Notes under the pieces: generated by a model | Told to the model about the DNA's origin: nothing | Seen by the model: only the letters and a program-made list of their open reading frames with translations | The model's database searches: none | Position numbers and translations under genes: made by a program | NCBI GenBank assembly: GCA_963708715.1 | Contig: CAVPSU010000001.1 | Location: 372,001-436,000 of the forward strand | Length of the DNA stretch: 64,000 nt | Source: DAIOEK01 sp963708715 | GTDB taxonomy: Bacteria; Chloroflexota; Anaerolineae; Anaerolineales; Anaerolineaceae | Direction: 5' to 3' | Shown here: positions 1 through 9,290 of the stretch, piece by piece | Layout: each line of letters starts with the position of its first letter | Numbering within the stretch: position 1 is the first letter of the stretch

Positions 1-2
1 TC

Positions 3-437
3 TGGAAAGCATATAAGAACATCAAATCGTATGACCCTGACCGCCCATTCCTGACCTGGCTGCTATCCATAGCAGCCCATTATTGTATAGACCTGATCCG
101 GAAACGCAGATTCGGCTCTGTCAGCATCGATGCCATGCCGGACGATTTTCTTCCAGATCTGGAAATGCTACCGGAACACTCTACCGCGCAGTCCGAAGAA
201 CAAGCTCGAATCCGAGAACTACTCAATACTTTATCACCGGAGGACAGGTCTGCCGTAATTATGCGTTATTGGTATGACTACTCAGATGAGGAGATTGGAA
301 AATTGCTACATCTTACTGTTAGTGCCGTGAAGAGCCGATTGTTTCGCGCACGCAAACATATGGCTCAAGAATGGCTGACCAAAAAAAACAAAACCCTGCT
401 ACCAAACAGGAGGACTCATGAACCATCAGCCGTTTGA
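3..437 (+). CDS. ECF-type RNA polymerase sigma factor (5' end outside window)
   Basis: The reading frame is open from base 3 and lacks its start, so the gene begins upstream of the window. The visible part holds the end of sigma region 2 (TWLLSIAAHYCIDLIRKRR), an acidic linker, and a complete region 4 helix-turn-helix (SPEDRSAVIMRYWY, then SDEEIGKLLHLTVSAVKSRL). Such factors recruit core polymerase to a small regulon, often including their own operon. The stop lies 20 bp inside the next gene, an anti-sigma factor, which indicates translational coupling and a classic sigma/anti-sigma pair. Its signal is unknown; the downstream genes point to an envelope-linked role. Confidence 0.9.
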   Translation, partial: WKAYKNIKSYDPDRPFLTWLLSIAAHYCIDLIRKRRFGSVSIDAMPDDFLPDLEMLPEHSTAQSEEQARIRELLNTLSPEDRSAVIMRYWYDYSDEEIGKLLHLTVSAVKSRLFRARKHMAQEWLTKKNKTLLPNRRTHEPSAV

Positions 438-954
438 AGATTGGATTTTTGAAGAGGATCTTTCAGATAGTCAGCAAGTAGGTTTGAAACAACACCTGGC
501 TACCTGTGAAGATTGCCGTAGTTTACAGAAGGCGTTGAAGGGAGTGGAATGGACTTTTAATAATGTTGTAGAAGTTCAACCTCGTCCCGGATTCAGTCTA
601 CGCTGGGAAAGATACGCGGAAAAGAAAGTAAATCAAGAACAAAACATGGCAGCCTGGATAGTTTTATCTGCGCTGGTCATGGTTGCTTCAAGCATCGTTC
701 TGGTCAATTTCGGCGAAATCTGGTTTAAGGATATAAATTTCTTCCAGTTGGGTATCGCCGGTATCGTTCGAACAATCGACATTGCAACACAAACAGCAGA
801 GTGGGTTTCAGCTCTTGGCTTCATATTCAAGGCTATCCCATCCGGCTGGGTTCAGACAATTGGTCTCATAATCGGTGCTGCCGCCATCTTCTGGGTGACC
901 ATCTGGATTGCGGCCATACGTAGAATTACCGCTGGTCAAACGAGGGGTGTATGA
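418..954 (+). CDS. Membrane anti-sigma factor with zinc-finger-like N-terminus
   Basis: This 178-residue protein starts inside the end of the sigma gene. Near residues 26-35 it has the HxxxCxxC motif of the anti-sigma zinc-finger family (LKQHLATCEDCR), which normally holds the sigma factor inactive. After a soluble N-terminal domain come hydrophobic segments at about residues 78-97, 110-140 and 145-168, so it should sit in the inner membrane with its sigma-binding domain in the cytoplasm. The stop overlaps the next start (ATGA-type), so the first three genes form one transcription unit. The assignment rests on the motif, topology and position. Confidence 0.85.
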   Translation: MNHQPFEDWIFEEDLSDSQQVGLKQHLATCEDCRSLQKALKGVEWTFNNVVEVQPRPGFSLRWERYAEKKVNQEQNMAAWIVLSALVMVASSIVLVNFGEIWFKDINFFQLGIAGIVRTIDIATQTAEWVSALGFIFKAIPSGWVQTIGLIIGAAAIFWVTIWIAAIRRITAGQTRGV

Positions 955-1979
955 AACGCTTCCAAATCCTCCTACTCTTATTTGTAGTACTAACGTTATC
1001 GATCCCTACACCTGTGCATGCTGCTTCCGCAAAGGATGACCGGGTCGTGATGGGTGGCAGTTTTATTCTTGAAAGAGACCAGACCCTTAATGGCAATCTG
1101 GTGGTTATCGGCGGAACCGCGAAAATTGAAAAGGATGCAGTTGTCAATGGAAGCATTATTCTTATTGGCGGACAGGTAACCATTAATGGAATAGTTGAAG
1201 GATCGATCTCCCTCTTCGGAGGGTCCGCGAGTTTACAAGATTCTGCGATCGTTCTGGGTGATATCTATGTCACTTCTGCAGTATTAAACCGCAGCGACCT
1301 GGCGGAAGTCAAAGGTGACATTGTTGAGGGAAAACAGCTTCCCCCAGGCTTTATTATTCCCGATCAAGTTACAGCGCCAAATCCAACTACTTCTAGTCCC
1401 CTCGGAAAGGTCACAACCTTATTTGGAAGTCTACTATCAATTTTCTTCTTCAGCCTGGTAAGCGCCAGTATTGCGATCATAACAAGTCTCTTCATGCCTC
1501 ATGCGGTTCAGCGTGTATCAGATACGATTGTGAAGAGTCCAGTAATTGGCTTCGCCACATCCTTGCTTACGTTGATAGCTCTCCCATTCGTCCTCGTACT
1601 TTTGATTGTTACGATCATCTTATCACCTGTCGCCATTCTACTGGTTGTCGTAGTCGCTCTAGCTTCTTATATGGGATGGGTTGGTCTTGGAACAGAACTG
1701 GGAAAACGTATCGCCGGATTATTCAAAACAGTCTGGTCGGTGCCGATCTCTGCGGGTATGGGAACCTTGATCCTCAGTCTGATCCTGGGTGTGGTCGCAT
1801 TGATCCCATGCCTGGGCTGGGGAATTGTCACCCTCATCGTCCTGATCGGTTTAGGTGGTGTCATCTTGAGCCGCTTTGGTACCCGATCATACACTTACTC
1901 TGGAACCCTTTTTAAATCAAAATCAACCGATCCAGCCATTCAGAATGGTCCGTCTGAACCTAAAGACCCAGTATCATAA
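951..1979 (+). CDS. Exported polymer-forming (bactofilin-like) protein with C-terminal membrane domain
   Basis: 342 residues. A signal peptide (ends near PVHAASA) is followed at about residues 30-115 by short Gly/Val/Ile repeats (GGSFIL, NGNLVVIGG, VNGSIILIGG, EGSISLFGG). These are typical of the right-handed beta-helix polymer-forming fold shared with bactofilins. A Pro-rich linker leads to four or five transmembrane helices at about 155-320. Classical bactofilins are cytosolic and lack both the signal peptide and the membrane domain, so this is the exported variant. It is probably an envelope scaffold or sensor controlled by the adjacent ECF sigma factor (inference from the overlapping operon). 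The exact role is unknown. Confidence 0.75.
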   Translation: MKRFQILLLLFVVLTLSIPTPVHAASAKDDRVVMGGSFILERDQTLNGNLVVIGGTAKIEKDAVVNGSIILIGGQVTINGIVEGSISLFGGSASLQDSAIVLGDIYVTSAVLNRSDLAEVKGDIVEGKQLPPGFIIPDQVTAPNPTTSSPLGKVTTLFGSLLSIFFFSLVSASIAIITSLFMPHAVQRVSDTIVKSPVIGFATSLLTLIALPFVLVLLIVTIILSPVAILLVVVVALASYMGWVGLGTELGKRIAGLFKTVWSVPISAGMGTLILSLILGVVALIPCLGWGIVTLIVLIGLGGVILSRFGTRSYTYSGTLFKSKSTDPAIQNGPSEPKDPVS

Positions 1980-1992
1980 ACTGGAGGAAACC

Positions 1993-2847
1993 ATGAAAAA
2001 AGAAATTCTAATCGCACTTTCTGTTTTAGTTTTCAGCTCCATGGCTTGTGGTTTTACCATCAACCTGCCAACCGTTGAAACCGGTCCGGATAGGGTTTAC
2101 AAGATCGATGAGGCACTTCCCGAAAACGATCATCCTGTAACACTTCGGATAGAAGTCGGGGCTGCCTCACTGGATGTTCAACCCGGTGCGAAAGCCCTTG
2201 TTGATGGATCGATAACATACAATGTCAATGGTTGGGAGCCGTCTATTTCCCGAAATGATGACTCCCTGGTCATCAAACAGGAAACCAAAGGAATTAAGGG
2301 TATTCCCTCTTCGTCCATCAAGAATGAATGGGATCTCAAATTAAATGATGATGTACCGATGAGCGTTGAGCTAGTTGCTGGCGCCTATCAAGGCAATTTG
2401 GAATTGGGTGGTTTATCTCTCCTCAATTTGAAGGTAGAAGATGGCGCCAGTGATTCAACGGTCAATTTCTCTGAGCCAAATCGATCGGTGATGGAACTAT
2501 TGGATTATCATACTGGTGCATCCAATATCACTCTGAATGGTTTAGCCAATGCCAACTTTAAGGAGATGGTCTTCTCAGGTGGTGCGGGCAACTACAAACT
2601 CGATTTTTCAGGAGAATTGTTGCAAGACGCCCATGTGAATGTGGATGCGGGTGTAAGTACCATCAAAATTGTCATTCCAGAAGGGATGAAGGCAGAGATC
2701 CATGTTAATGGTGAAATGAAAGGCGTTAACACCACTGGTACCTGGACTGTCGACAGCAGTAACTATTCAACTCAGGGATCAGGTTATGTGCTTAAGATCG
2801 ATGTCGATATGAACCTTGGCTCCCTCGAATTGATCCAGGAGAAATAA
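1993..2847 (+). CDS. Lipoprotein with adhesin-like beta-solenoid (toast-rack type)
   Basis: The start at 1993 has a GGAGG Shine-Dalgarno 6 bases upstream and begins directly with a lipoprotein signal; an ATG further upstream in the same frame would bury it. The lipobox is SSMACG, with the lipidated Cys at about residue 20. The remaining ~265 residues are rich in regular beta-strand repeats (IEVGAASLDVQPG, VELVAGAYQGNLELGGLSL, FSGGAGNYKLDFSG). This resembles the toast-rack/DUF2154 and LiaF C-terminal folds found with envelope stress systems. It is the last gene of the sigma operon, before a strong hairpin. It is probably an outer-facing envelope lipoprotein; the ligand is unknown. Confidence 0.75.
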   Translation: MKKEILIALSVLVFSSMACGFTINLPTVETGPDRVYKIDEALPENDHPVTLRIEVGAASLDVQPGAKALVDGSITYNVNGWEPSISRNDDSLVIKQETKGIKGIPSSSIKNEWDLKLNDDVPMSVELVAGAYQGNLELGGLSLLNLKVEDGASDSTVNFSEPNRSVMELLDYHTGASNITLNGLANANFKEMVFSGGAGNYKLDFSGELLQDAHVNVDAGVSTIKIVIPEGMKAEIHVNGEMKGVNTTGTWTVDSSNYSTQGSGYVLKIDVDMNLGSLELIQEK

Positions 2848-2866
2848 ATTACCGATAGAAGATTCA

Positions 2867-2901
2867 AAATACTGCCTGGAACATTCCGGGCAGTATTTTA
2901 T
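2867..2901. terminator. Bidirectional intrinsic terminator
   Basis: An 11-bp inverted repeat (AAAATACTGCC / GGCAGTATTTT) lies between the convergent lipoprotein gene and nadD. The arms begin with A and end with T tracts, so the hairpin can stop transcription from both sides. Confidence 0.8.
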
Positions 2902-2920
2902 TTATGAGGTGATATTGATC

Positions 2921-3517
2921 CTACTGGTATAGTCCTTCGTGAACGACATAGTGATACACTTCGGGAAATAAAAACTGCCAGAACATTCGATGCGCATTGA
3001 CACGTGATCGGATCTCTGCAGAAGATATCTCTACCAAAGGGGCGTGCAAGAATGTCACTTTATGCCGAAGGTTTGGCAGATTTTCATATACATCGATCAG
3101 GTTAATTTTCACATTCGGACGGCGTAATACAAGAAGTCCAGAACAGGCGTCGACAAATGCGGATGGTGTATGCCAGGTAGGCAAATCGTATAACGAATCT
3201 CCCCCCATGACATAATAGAATTCATCTCCGGGATAATCTCGCCGGAGTAATTTCATAGTGTCAATTGCATAATGTGGTCCACTGCGGCGGATCTCAACAT
3301 CAGAAAAAACAAACTCAGCGGATTGTTTTACCATTTTTTCCACCATTACCTGCCGTTTTTCTGCAGGGGTAATTACGACCCCCTTTTTGTGCGGTGGATC
3401 TGCGGTGAGAATCCAGAGAACTTTATCCAAATGTGCTTGCTCAAGGGCTTCGACAGCCAGGATCTGATGACCGATATGGGGAGGATCAAAGGTTCCGCCA
3501 AATACGCCTACGCGCAT
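2921..3517 (-). CDS. nadD: Nicotinate-nucleotide adenylyltransferase
   Basis: NadD transfers AMP from ATP to nicotinate mononucleotide, forming deamido-NAD in NAD biosynthesis. The 198-residue product has the nucleotidyltransferase N-terminus GGTFDPPHIGH with the HxGH catalytic motif, and the family C-terminal motif ISSAEIRSRV. Length is normal. It follows obgE by 3 bases on the same strand, a common bacterial pairing (obgE-nadD). Confidence 0.95.
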   Translation of the reverse strand: MRVGVFGGTFDPPHIGHQILAVEALEQAHLDKVLWILTADPPHKKGVVITPAEKRQVMVEKMVKQSAEFVFSDVEIRRSGPHYAIDTMKLLRRDYPGDEFYYVMGGDSLYDLPTWHTPSAFVDACSGLLVLRRPNVKINLIDVYENLPNLRHKVTFLHAPLVEISSAEIRSRVNAHRMFWQFLFPEVYHYVVHEGLYQ

Positions 3518-3520
3518 ATT

Positions 3521-4780
3521 TTACTCCTGCCACTCCAATTCATTTTCGCCTACGAAAACTGTTTCCCCTTCTTCAATACCAGCTTTTCGCAGGGCTTCAT
3601 CGACACCCACATGTTGCATCATCCGTTGGAACCGTCGGACTGATTCTTCCATCTCCCAGTACGTCATTGCAGCTGCTCTTTCAATTGATTTCCCTGAAAC
3701 TCGCCAACCGCCTTCTTCTTTCAGCACAGTGAAATTCCGGGCATCTTCTTCCGCTCTATAAACCGGCAATTCCGTTGGTTTTTCCTGAATAGGCGCTGTT
3801 TTCAACAGCTCGGCAGCTTTCCAAAGTAATGGTTGGAGATCCGTCCGCGCTAGAGCAGAGATCGTGAGTAGCTCGATCCCCTTTTTCTTAAAAGCGGACT
3901 TTAGCTTCTTTACTTTCGCTTCAACATCCGTCTGGTCGATCTTATTCAAGACTACTAATTGTGGTTTTTCAGCCAACCTGGCATCAAATAATGCCAATTC
4001 GCTGTTGATCTGGCTGTAATCTGATAAGGGATCATCGGATTCACCATTTAATAGGTGGATGATGATCCGACAGCGCTGAATATGGCGTAAAAACGCATCT
4101 CCTAAACCGGCACCCAGATGGGCTCCTTCAATCAATCCAGGTATATCCGCCAGGATAAGTTGATTTGCGTCATCCAGATAGGACACACCCAGGTTAGGCT
4201 CCAGCGTTGTAAATGGATAATCAGCGATCTTGGGTTGAGCATTGGTTACCGCTGCCAGCAGACTCGACTTTCCTGCATTGGGAAGACCGACGATGCCAAC
4301 ATCCGCGATGAGTTTTAACTCCAAACGCAGCACTTTCTCCTCAGCGGGCTCCCCTTTCTCGGCTGTTTTGGGAGCCTGATTGCGCGAGTTCATGAAATGC
4401 GGATTCCCACGTCCGCCACGTCCGCCCTTGCATATCAACAGACGCTGTCCATTCTCGACCAGGTCGCCTATAAGTTGACCTGTAGCATCATCATAAATGA
4501 TCGTTCCCGGCGGGACCTGAACGATACAGTCTTTTCCGCTCCGGCCAGTCCGATCGTTGATGGCGCCTTTACGACCGTCATCCGCAGTGTATTTGGATTG
4601 ATGCTGAAAGGTGTATAGCGTGTTCATATGCGCGTTTACTTCCAGGATCAGGTTGCCACCATGGCCGCCGTCGCCCCCGTCAGGACCGCCACGTGCCACA
4701 TATTTCTCCCGGTGGAAGTGGATCATACCGTCTCCACCATTACCGGATCGCACTGAAATGGTTACTTGATCGATAAACAT
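3521..4780 (-). CDS. obgE: Obg/CgtA family ribosome-associated GTPase
   Basis: ObgE is a GTPase that binds the 50S subunit and links ribosome assembly to growth and stress. I take the ATG giving MFIDQVTISV as the start because Obg proteins begin there; an in-frame ATG 120 bases upstream adds 40 unconserved residues. Domains in order: Gly-rich Obg fold (1-160, e.g. GGDGGHGGN), G domain with G1 GLPNAGKSS, G3 DIPGLIEGA and G4 NKID, and a C-terminal OCT domain (about 330-410). The 419-residue length matches the long Obg form. It is co-directional with nadD. Confidence 0.95.
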   Translation of the reverse strand: MFIDQVTISVRSGNGGDGMIHFHREKYVARGGPDGGDGGHGGNLILEVNAHMNTLYTFQHQSKYTADDGRKGAINDRTGRSGKDCIVQVPPGTIIYDDATGQLIGDLVENGQRLLICKGGRGGRGNPHFMNSRNQAPKTAEKGEPAEEKVLRLELKLIADVGIVGLPNAGKSSLLAAVTNAQPKIADYPFTTLEPNLGVSYLDDANQLILADIPGLIEGAHLGAGLGDAFLRHIQRCRIIIHLLNGESDDPLSDYSQINSELALFDARLAEKPQLVVLNKIDQTDVEAKVKKLKSAFKKKGIELLTISALARTDLQPLLWKAAELLKTAPIQEKPTELPVYRAEEDARNFTVLKEEGGWRVSGKSIERAAAMTYWEMEESVRRFQRMMQHVGVDEALRKAGIEEGETVFVGENELEWQE

Positions 4781-4866
4781 GCCTTCATTATAACGGACGA
4801 TGGATGGGAATAGGGATCCGAGATTGGACATCGCTTTAGCTAACTTATTCATGTCATACTTGAGCT

Positions 4867-5400
4867 GTGATCCATCATCGCCGTTCGATTCGACTGCCAA
4901 ATTACGATTACACCCAACCAGGCGCGTATTTCGTCACAATTGTTGTGAAAGATCGCATCTGTCTGTTTGGTGATGTGGTGGACAGCGAAATGCAATTATC
5001 TGAATTGGGATTATTGGTTGATTGTGAATGGAATCGGATCCAAAAACGGTTTGAACGTGTGGTATTGGATGTGTACGGAATTATGCCCGACCATTTTCAT
5101 GGGATCATCATTATCAACGATCCTGGTAGGGGCACGGGGGTAAATCCTCCCCGTGCCCCTACCCCGGTTGAACAATTTGGCAAACCGGTTTCGGGATCCA
5201 TACCGACCATTGTCCGATCATTCAAATCATCGGTAACGTATCAGGCGCGTGCCCGTGGCATGTATCCAGATGGTGATATTTGGCAACGGAATTATTATGA
5301 ACGGGTCATCCGAAACGAACAGGAATTGGATCGGATCAGGTTGTATATCCAAAACAATCCACTGAGCTGGTCTATTAACCTAAGAAACCGAATAAAATAG
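4867..5400 (+). CDS. REP-associated tyrosine transposase (RAYT), copy 1
   Basis: 177 residues of the Y1/IS200-like transposase fold used by RAYTs. The N-terminal strand YDYTQPGAYFVTIVV and the metal-binding HUH motif (MPDHFHG) are present. The likely catalytic tyrosine lies in RNYYERVIRN, and the C-terminus ends in the typical IQNNPLSW. RAYTs process REP palindromes as single-strand hairpins and are usually immobile single genes without flanking IS ends; none are seen here. A 15-bp perfect palindrome sits inside the gene just after the HUH motif (see separate entry), and a short GC hairpin follows the stop. It is transcribed divergently from obgE. Confidence 0.85.
   Translation: MIHHRRSIRLPNYDYTQPGAYFVTIVVKDRICLFGDVVDSEMQLSELGLLVDCEWNRIQKRFERVVLDVYGIMPDHFHGIIIINDPGRGTGVNPPRAPTPVEQFGKPVSGSIPTIVRSFKSSVTYQARARGMYPDGDIWQRNYYERVIRNEQELDRIRLYIQNNPLSWSINLRNRIK
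5125..5163. repeat. Perfect REP-like palindrome inside the RAYT gene
   Basis: Arms GGTAGGGGCACGGGG and CCCCGTGCCCCTACC (15/15 complementary) enclose a 9-base loop. The palindrome is translated in frame as a loop of the transposase (about GRGTGVNPPRAPTP) between the HUH motif and the catalytic Tyr region. Confidence 0.85.
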
Positions 5401-5424
5401 GAGGCGGACTCGAGGTTCGCCTCC
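5400..5424. terminator. GC-rich hairpin after RAYT stop
   Basis: GGAGGCG and CGCCTCC arms, extended by one mismatched pair, start at the last base of the RAYT stop codon. There is no T-run, so it may be a REP element rather than a true terminator. Confidence 0.4.
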
Positions 5425-5468
5425 CAATGGTATTCCCTGTGTTCTCCGCGTTCTATGCGGAGAATGTA

Positions 5469-6789
5469 CTATTTCCCGAATTTCTTCTTCAGAATATCTT
5501 CCAGGGTCGGTTGACCGATCTCCTGCAGTTCGTAGCGAACACGCTGCATCGGTTTATTCACCTTGATGATCCGGTTCAGGTCAATCGGTGTGGCACTGAT
5601 CACCATATCCACATCGGCGTTATTGATGGTCTGCTCGAGGTCTTTGGTCATCTCGTCGCCATACCCCATCGCGGGAAGGATCGGACCGGTGGATGGATAC
5701 TTCTTATAGGTCGCGGCAATACCACCCACCGCATACGGACGAGGATCCACGATCTCAGCAGCGCCAAAGCGGCGGGCAGCCACCCAGCCGGCGCCGTAAG
5801 CCATCTCGCCGTGGGTGAGGGTCGGACCGTCTTCGATCACGAGGACACGTTTTCCACGGATGGATTCGGGATTATCCACGAATAAGGGGGATGCGCCTTC
5901 GATCACAACGGCATTTGGATTCAGCGCATGCAGGTTTGCACGAACTTTCATCACATCCTCGGCATTAGCTGTGTCAACCTTATTGATGACGAATACATCG
6001 GCGGCGCGGCAGTTGGTCTCACCGGGATGGTAAGTGCTCTCATGACCCGGGCGATGGGGGTCGGCAACCACGATCTGCAAGTCGGAAATATAGAACGGGA
6101 AGTCGTTATTACCGCCATCCCAAAGAATGATGTCCACTTCCTTCTCGGCCAGCCGAAGGATGGCTTCGTAATCAACACCGGCAAATACCAAGACGCCATT
6201 GTCGAGGTGAGGTTCGTATTCCTCGCGCTCTTCAATGGTGCATTCGTGTTTATCCAGGTCTGCGTATGTTGCAAATCGTTGCACCTTCTGTTTAACAAGG
6301 TCCCCGTAGGGCATTGGATGGCGGATGGCGGCAACTTTGTAACCCATTCCACGAAGAATTTGGGATACACGACGGGTGGTCTGGGATTTGCCAGAACCAG
6401 TTCGCACTGCACATACGGAAACAACTGGTTTGGTACTTTTCAGCTGGGTTAGACGAGTGCCCATCAGCCGGAAATCTGCTCCGGCAGCCAGCACAATGGA
6501 TGCTTTGTGCATGACGTATTCATGGGGTACATCGCTGTATGCAAAAACCACTTGATCCACCTTCAGATCCTTGATCAATGTAACCAGGTCTGATTTCGGG
6601 ATGGATGGGAATCCCTTTTGGATACAACGATCCCGCCAGTTCAGCAGGGTATTTCCGCTCATCAATATTCGGAATTTGAGTAGCGGTGAAAGCCACTACT
6701 TCGTAGTCTTTGTTATCGCGATAGAAGACATTGAAGTTGTGGAAGTCGCGCCCGGCGGCGCCCATGATCAGTGTTCTGATTGGTGACAT
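5469..6789 (-). pseudogene. Predicted GTPase of the cyclic 2,3-diphosphoglycerate synthetase family, frameshifted
   Basis: Two overlapping frames together make one ~440-residue protein. The N-terminal piece (MSPIRTLIMGAAGRDFHNFN, from 6789) has a Rossmann-like nucleotide-binding start. The remainder carries a P-loop (VRTGSGKSQTTRRV), DGGNNDFPFY and VINKVD, as in the P-loop GTPase/cpgS family. The true function in bacteria is unclear; the archaeal relative makes a thermoprotectant. The frames switch near 6592-6599: on the coding strand CCCGAAATCAGACCTG must lose one A to read PESDL. All motifs on both sides are intact, so the extra base may be a sequencing error. Confidence 0.75.
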
Positions 6790-6861
6790 ACGGTTTCTCC
6801 TGAGGGTAAAGGGTAACCGTCCCGGAGGAGAAAAGTCAACCCGGGTCGGCAGCGTTGAGTC

Positions 6862-8631
6862 TCACATCGCTTCTGGGGCTGTGATGCCCAATAAAGCCAA
6901 ACTGTTTGCCAGTGTCTGTTTTGCTGCAGCCACCAATCTCAAACGAGCTGAGCGCTGCGGTTCAGTTGTTTGTAGTACTGGACATTGATTATAAAAATCA
7001 TTGAAGGATTGCGCAAGTTTAAACGCATAATTGGCAATATACAATGGTTTTAAGTCGGCAGCCGACCTTTGGACTTCAGCCGGGAAACGGGAAATCTGAT
7101 CGATGAGAACTACTTCTGATTGTTCCAGCGGATAGGAATATTCTCCTGAAGTTGGAATCATCGATTGGTTCTTGCGAAGAATACTATTCGCCCGTACGTG
7201 TGCATATTGAATATATGGAGCTGCCTGCCCATCAAAATTGAGGGCTTCCTCCCAATCGAAGGTGACGATCTTTCCGTTGTCTCGGTTAAGCATAGAAAAC
7301 TTGATCGCACCGAGGGCGACCGATGTGCCTATCGACCGTTTTTCTTCTTCTCCCAAAGATGGATTCTTCTTTTCAACAACAGCCATAGCTCGCGAGATTG
7401 CTTCGCTGAGAAGGTCCTCCAATAATACAACCGTTCCATCGCGGGATGACATGGTCACATTTCCAGGGAGGTTGACAATTTCATAACTGAGGTGGGAACA
7501 GCGGGACGCCCAGTCATAACCCATGATCTCGAACATCTTATAGATCTGTTGCATGTAAAGGGATTGACGAACATCGATCACATAGATGGATTTCTCCAGG
7601 TTGTAATCCTTGAATTTCTTGATTCCAAGGGGAAGGTCGGTCGTCGCATAGAGAGATGTCCCGTCCGAGCGGAGAACTACCAGTACCCGGTATTTTTCCT
7701 GGGATAAACCCAAAACCTTGTCAATATTGATGAAAACGGCTTCATCGGGGCGACCATCAGTGGCAATACCCTTCAAAATGAGGTCAGCCACGAGAGCCTT
7801 ACCTTCATCTTCGTTTTCGCTGGGAAAATAATATTTATCGAACTTCGCGCCAAGGATGGCGTACATCTGGTTAAAGCCATCGATCGACCACTGCCTGGAT
7901 CGCTGCCATAGATCCACCACTTCCGGGTCACGCTGATCCCAACGGACGAACAACTCTCGTACGGATGCGGCAAATTCAGGATCGTCGTTGAAACGCCGGT
8001 CAGCTTCCGCATACAGGTCACCCATCCAACGAGTGATATTTTCGGGGGGGTGTTCTCCCTGATGAAATTGTCGGTAGTTCGCCAACCATTTCAGCACATG
8101 AAGTCCAATATCACCCATATAATTAGCGCGGATCACATCGAAGCCAGCGAACTCAAGTATCTCGCAAACACTCGATCCAAGGATGAGATTGCGAAGATGC
8201 CCGACATGGAAAGCCTTGTGGGTATTAGGCTGGGAGTATTCGACCATTACCTTTTTCCCACCCTGATCACCTCTCCCAAAATGTTTCCCTTCGGTCAGCG
8301 ATGTGTTTACAACCTGTTTGATAAAAGTACCTCTATCGAAGGTAAGGTTAATATATCCTTTGATTACCTCCACTTTGGAGAAACCCTTAGGAATACCCAA
8401 CTCTTTTGCAAATGAATCAGCCAATTCGCCAGCGAGTACAGGAATATTTGTTTTTATCCCTTGAGAGCGAGCATAGGAAGATGCCAATTGGAAGAACGAG
8501 GTTGATATGCCCCACTGACCGGCGAATGGGATGGGCGTCCAGGAGAAATCCATAACAGGCAGGTTCTTATGAGCACAGAAACCCGCTAGTTTATCATTTA
8601 GGTATTGCAGCTCTTTTTCAAACAGACTCAT
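6862..8631 (-). CDS. argS: Arginyl-tRNA synthetase
   Basis: A class I synthetase that charges tRNA-Arg. The 589-residue protein has the ArgS N-terminal additional domain, the HIGH signature as FHVGH after SQPNTHKA, a KMSKS-like loop MSSRDG, and a DALR anticodon-binding domain ending ALLGITAPEAM. Length is normal. It stands alone on the minus strand, between the frameshifted P-loop gene and rpsT. No T-box is visible upstream. Confidence 0.95.
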   Translation of the reverse strand: MSLFEKELQYLNDKLAGFCAHKNLPVMDFSWTPIPFAGQWGISTSFFQLASSYARSQGIKTNIPVLAGELADSFAKELGIPKGFSKVEVIKGYINLTFDRGTFIKQVVNTSLTEGKHFGRGDQGGKKVMVEYSQPNTHKAFHVGHLRNLILGSSVCEILEFAGFDVIRANYMGDIGLHVLKWLANYRQFHQGEHPPENITRWMGDLYAEADRRFNDDPEFAASVRELFVRWDQRDPEVVDLWQRSRQWSIDGFNQMYAILGAKFDKYYFPSENEDEGKALVADLILKGIATDGRPDEAVFINIDKVLGLSQEKYRVLVVLRSDGTSLYATTDLPLGIKKFKDYNLEKSIYVIDVRQSLYMQQIYKMFEIMGYDWASRCSHLSYEIVNLPGNVTMSSRDGTVVLLEDLLSEAISRAMAVVEKKNPSLGEEEKRSIGTSVALGAIKFSMLNRDNGKIVTFDWEEALNFDGQAAPYIQYAHVRANSILRKNQSMIPTSGEYSYPLEQSEVVLIDQISRFPAEVQRSAADLKPLYIANYAFKLAQSFNDFYNQCPVLQTTEPQRSARLRLVAAAKQTLANSLALLGITAPEAM

Positions 8632-8770
8632 TGGTGTGACTCCGTGGAAAAATTATATCAGGATTGATGGAATCGAGAGACTTGAAAACAGAGGACCAGG
8701 AATTAATAATTGGGAAATGGTAAGCGATGCCTGATATCAGGTCATTAGTTACTGGTTTTACTCACCAGGG

Positions 8771-8801
8771 AAACAAAAAAGCGGGAGTATTAGCTCCCGC
8801 T
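8771..8801 (-). terminator. Intrinsic terminator of rpsT
   Basis: Stem GCGGGAG/CTCCCGC followed, on the minus strand, by an interrupted T-run (TTTTTTGTTT). Confidence 0.85.
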
Positions 8802-8820
8802 TGCCTGTTATGACCGGTTG

Positions 8821-9087
8821 TTACTTCGTCTGTGTGTTTAGGCGTTTCATCAGACGGCTCTTACGGCGCGCGGCGTTGTTTTTATGTACAACACCCTTTG
8901 CAGCAGCAGTGTCGAGTGTGCTGATTGCGGTAGCAACGGCGGCTTTCGATTCTTCAGCTGTTCCGGTGCTGATCGCCTTATGAGCAGCAGTGATAAATGT
9001 ACGGGCGGAACCTCGATACACGCGGTTAGCGATGCGTTTCTTTTCGTTTTGTTTGTTTCTTTTGATCGCAGATTTTATGTTTGCCAA
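8821..9087 (-). CDS. rpsT: 30S ribosomal protein S20
   Basis: An 88-residue, very basic primary 16S rRNA-binding protein. The start MANIKSAIKRNKQNEKKRIAN and the central NRVYRGSARTFI region match S20. The start codon is TTG, supported by GGAGG 6 bases upstream; the family N-terminus fits only this start. A single-gene unit with its own promoter and terminator. S20 genes with non-ATG starts are known to be self-limiting in translation in other bacteria; that may apply here (inference). Confidence 0.95.
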   Translation of the reverse strand: MANIKSAIKRNKQNEKKRIANRVYRGSARTFITAAHKAISTGTAEESKAAVATAISTLDTAAAKGVVHKNNAARRKSRLMKRLNTQTK

Positions 9088-9125
9088 TTTCGTCCTCCGA
9101 AAATTCTTTCACACAACGAGCGGTA

Positions 9126-9153
9126 ATTATACCGTAGGGTCTGAAATTGTCAA
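9126..9153 (-). promoter_or_regulatory. Sigma-70-type promoter of rpsT
   Basis: Reading the minus strand: TTGACA, 16-base spacer, TATAAT, about 30 bases before the GGAGG-TTG start of rpsT. Confidence 0.8.
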
Positions 9154-9258
9154 TGGAAAGGGATAAATAGAAAGTAGTAATTTGTAGACTAAAGCAGTAA
9201 TTGGTAAATTGAAATTTGTAACTAATTTCCAGTTTCTAGTTTCTGTATTTTCCCATAT

Positions 9259-9287
9259 TTGACGGTTGCCCTATATAAAGGTAATAT
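9259..9287 (+). promoter_or_regulatory. Promoter of the RNase P RNA gene
   Basis: TTGACG, exactly 17 bases, TAATAT. The predicted transcription start (about 9293) falls at the first strand of the RNase P P1 helix. The preceding ~90 bases are AT-rich, with repeated AATTTG/TAATTTG-like words and no gene. Confidence 0.8.
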
Positions 9288-9290
9288 TAG

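Noticed and set aside
4867..5400. Complete IS200/IS605 insertion sequence
   Set aside because: No TnpB, no left/right end hairpins at the gene borders and no target duplication. The N- and C-terminal motifs are of the single-gene RAYT type.
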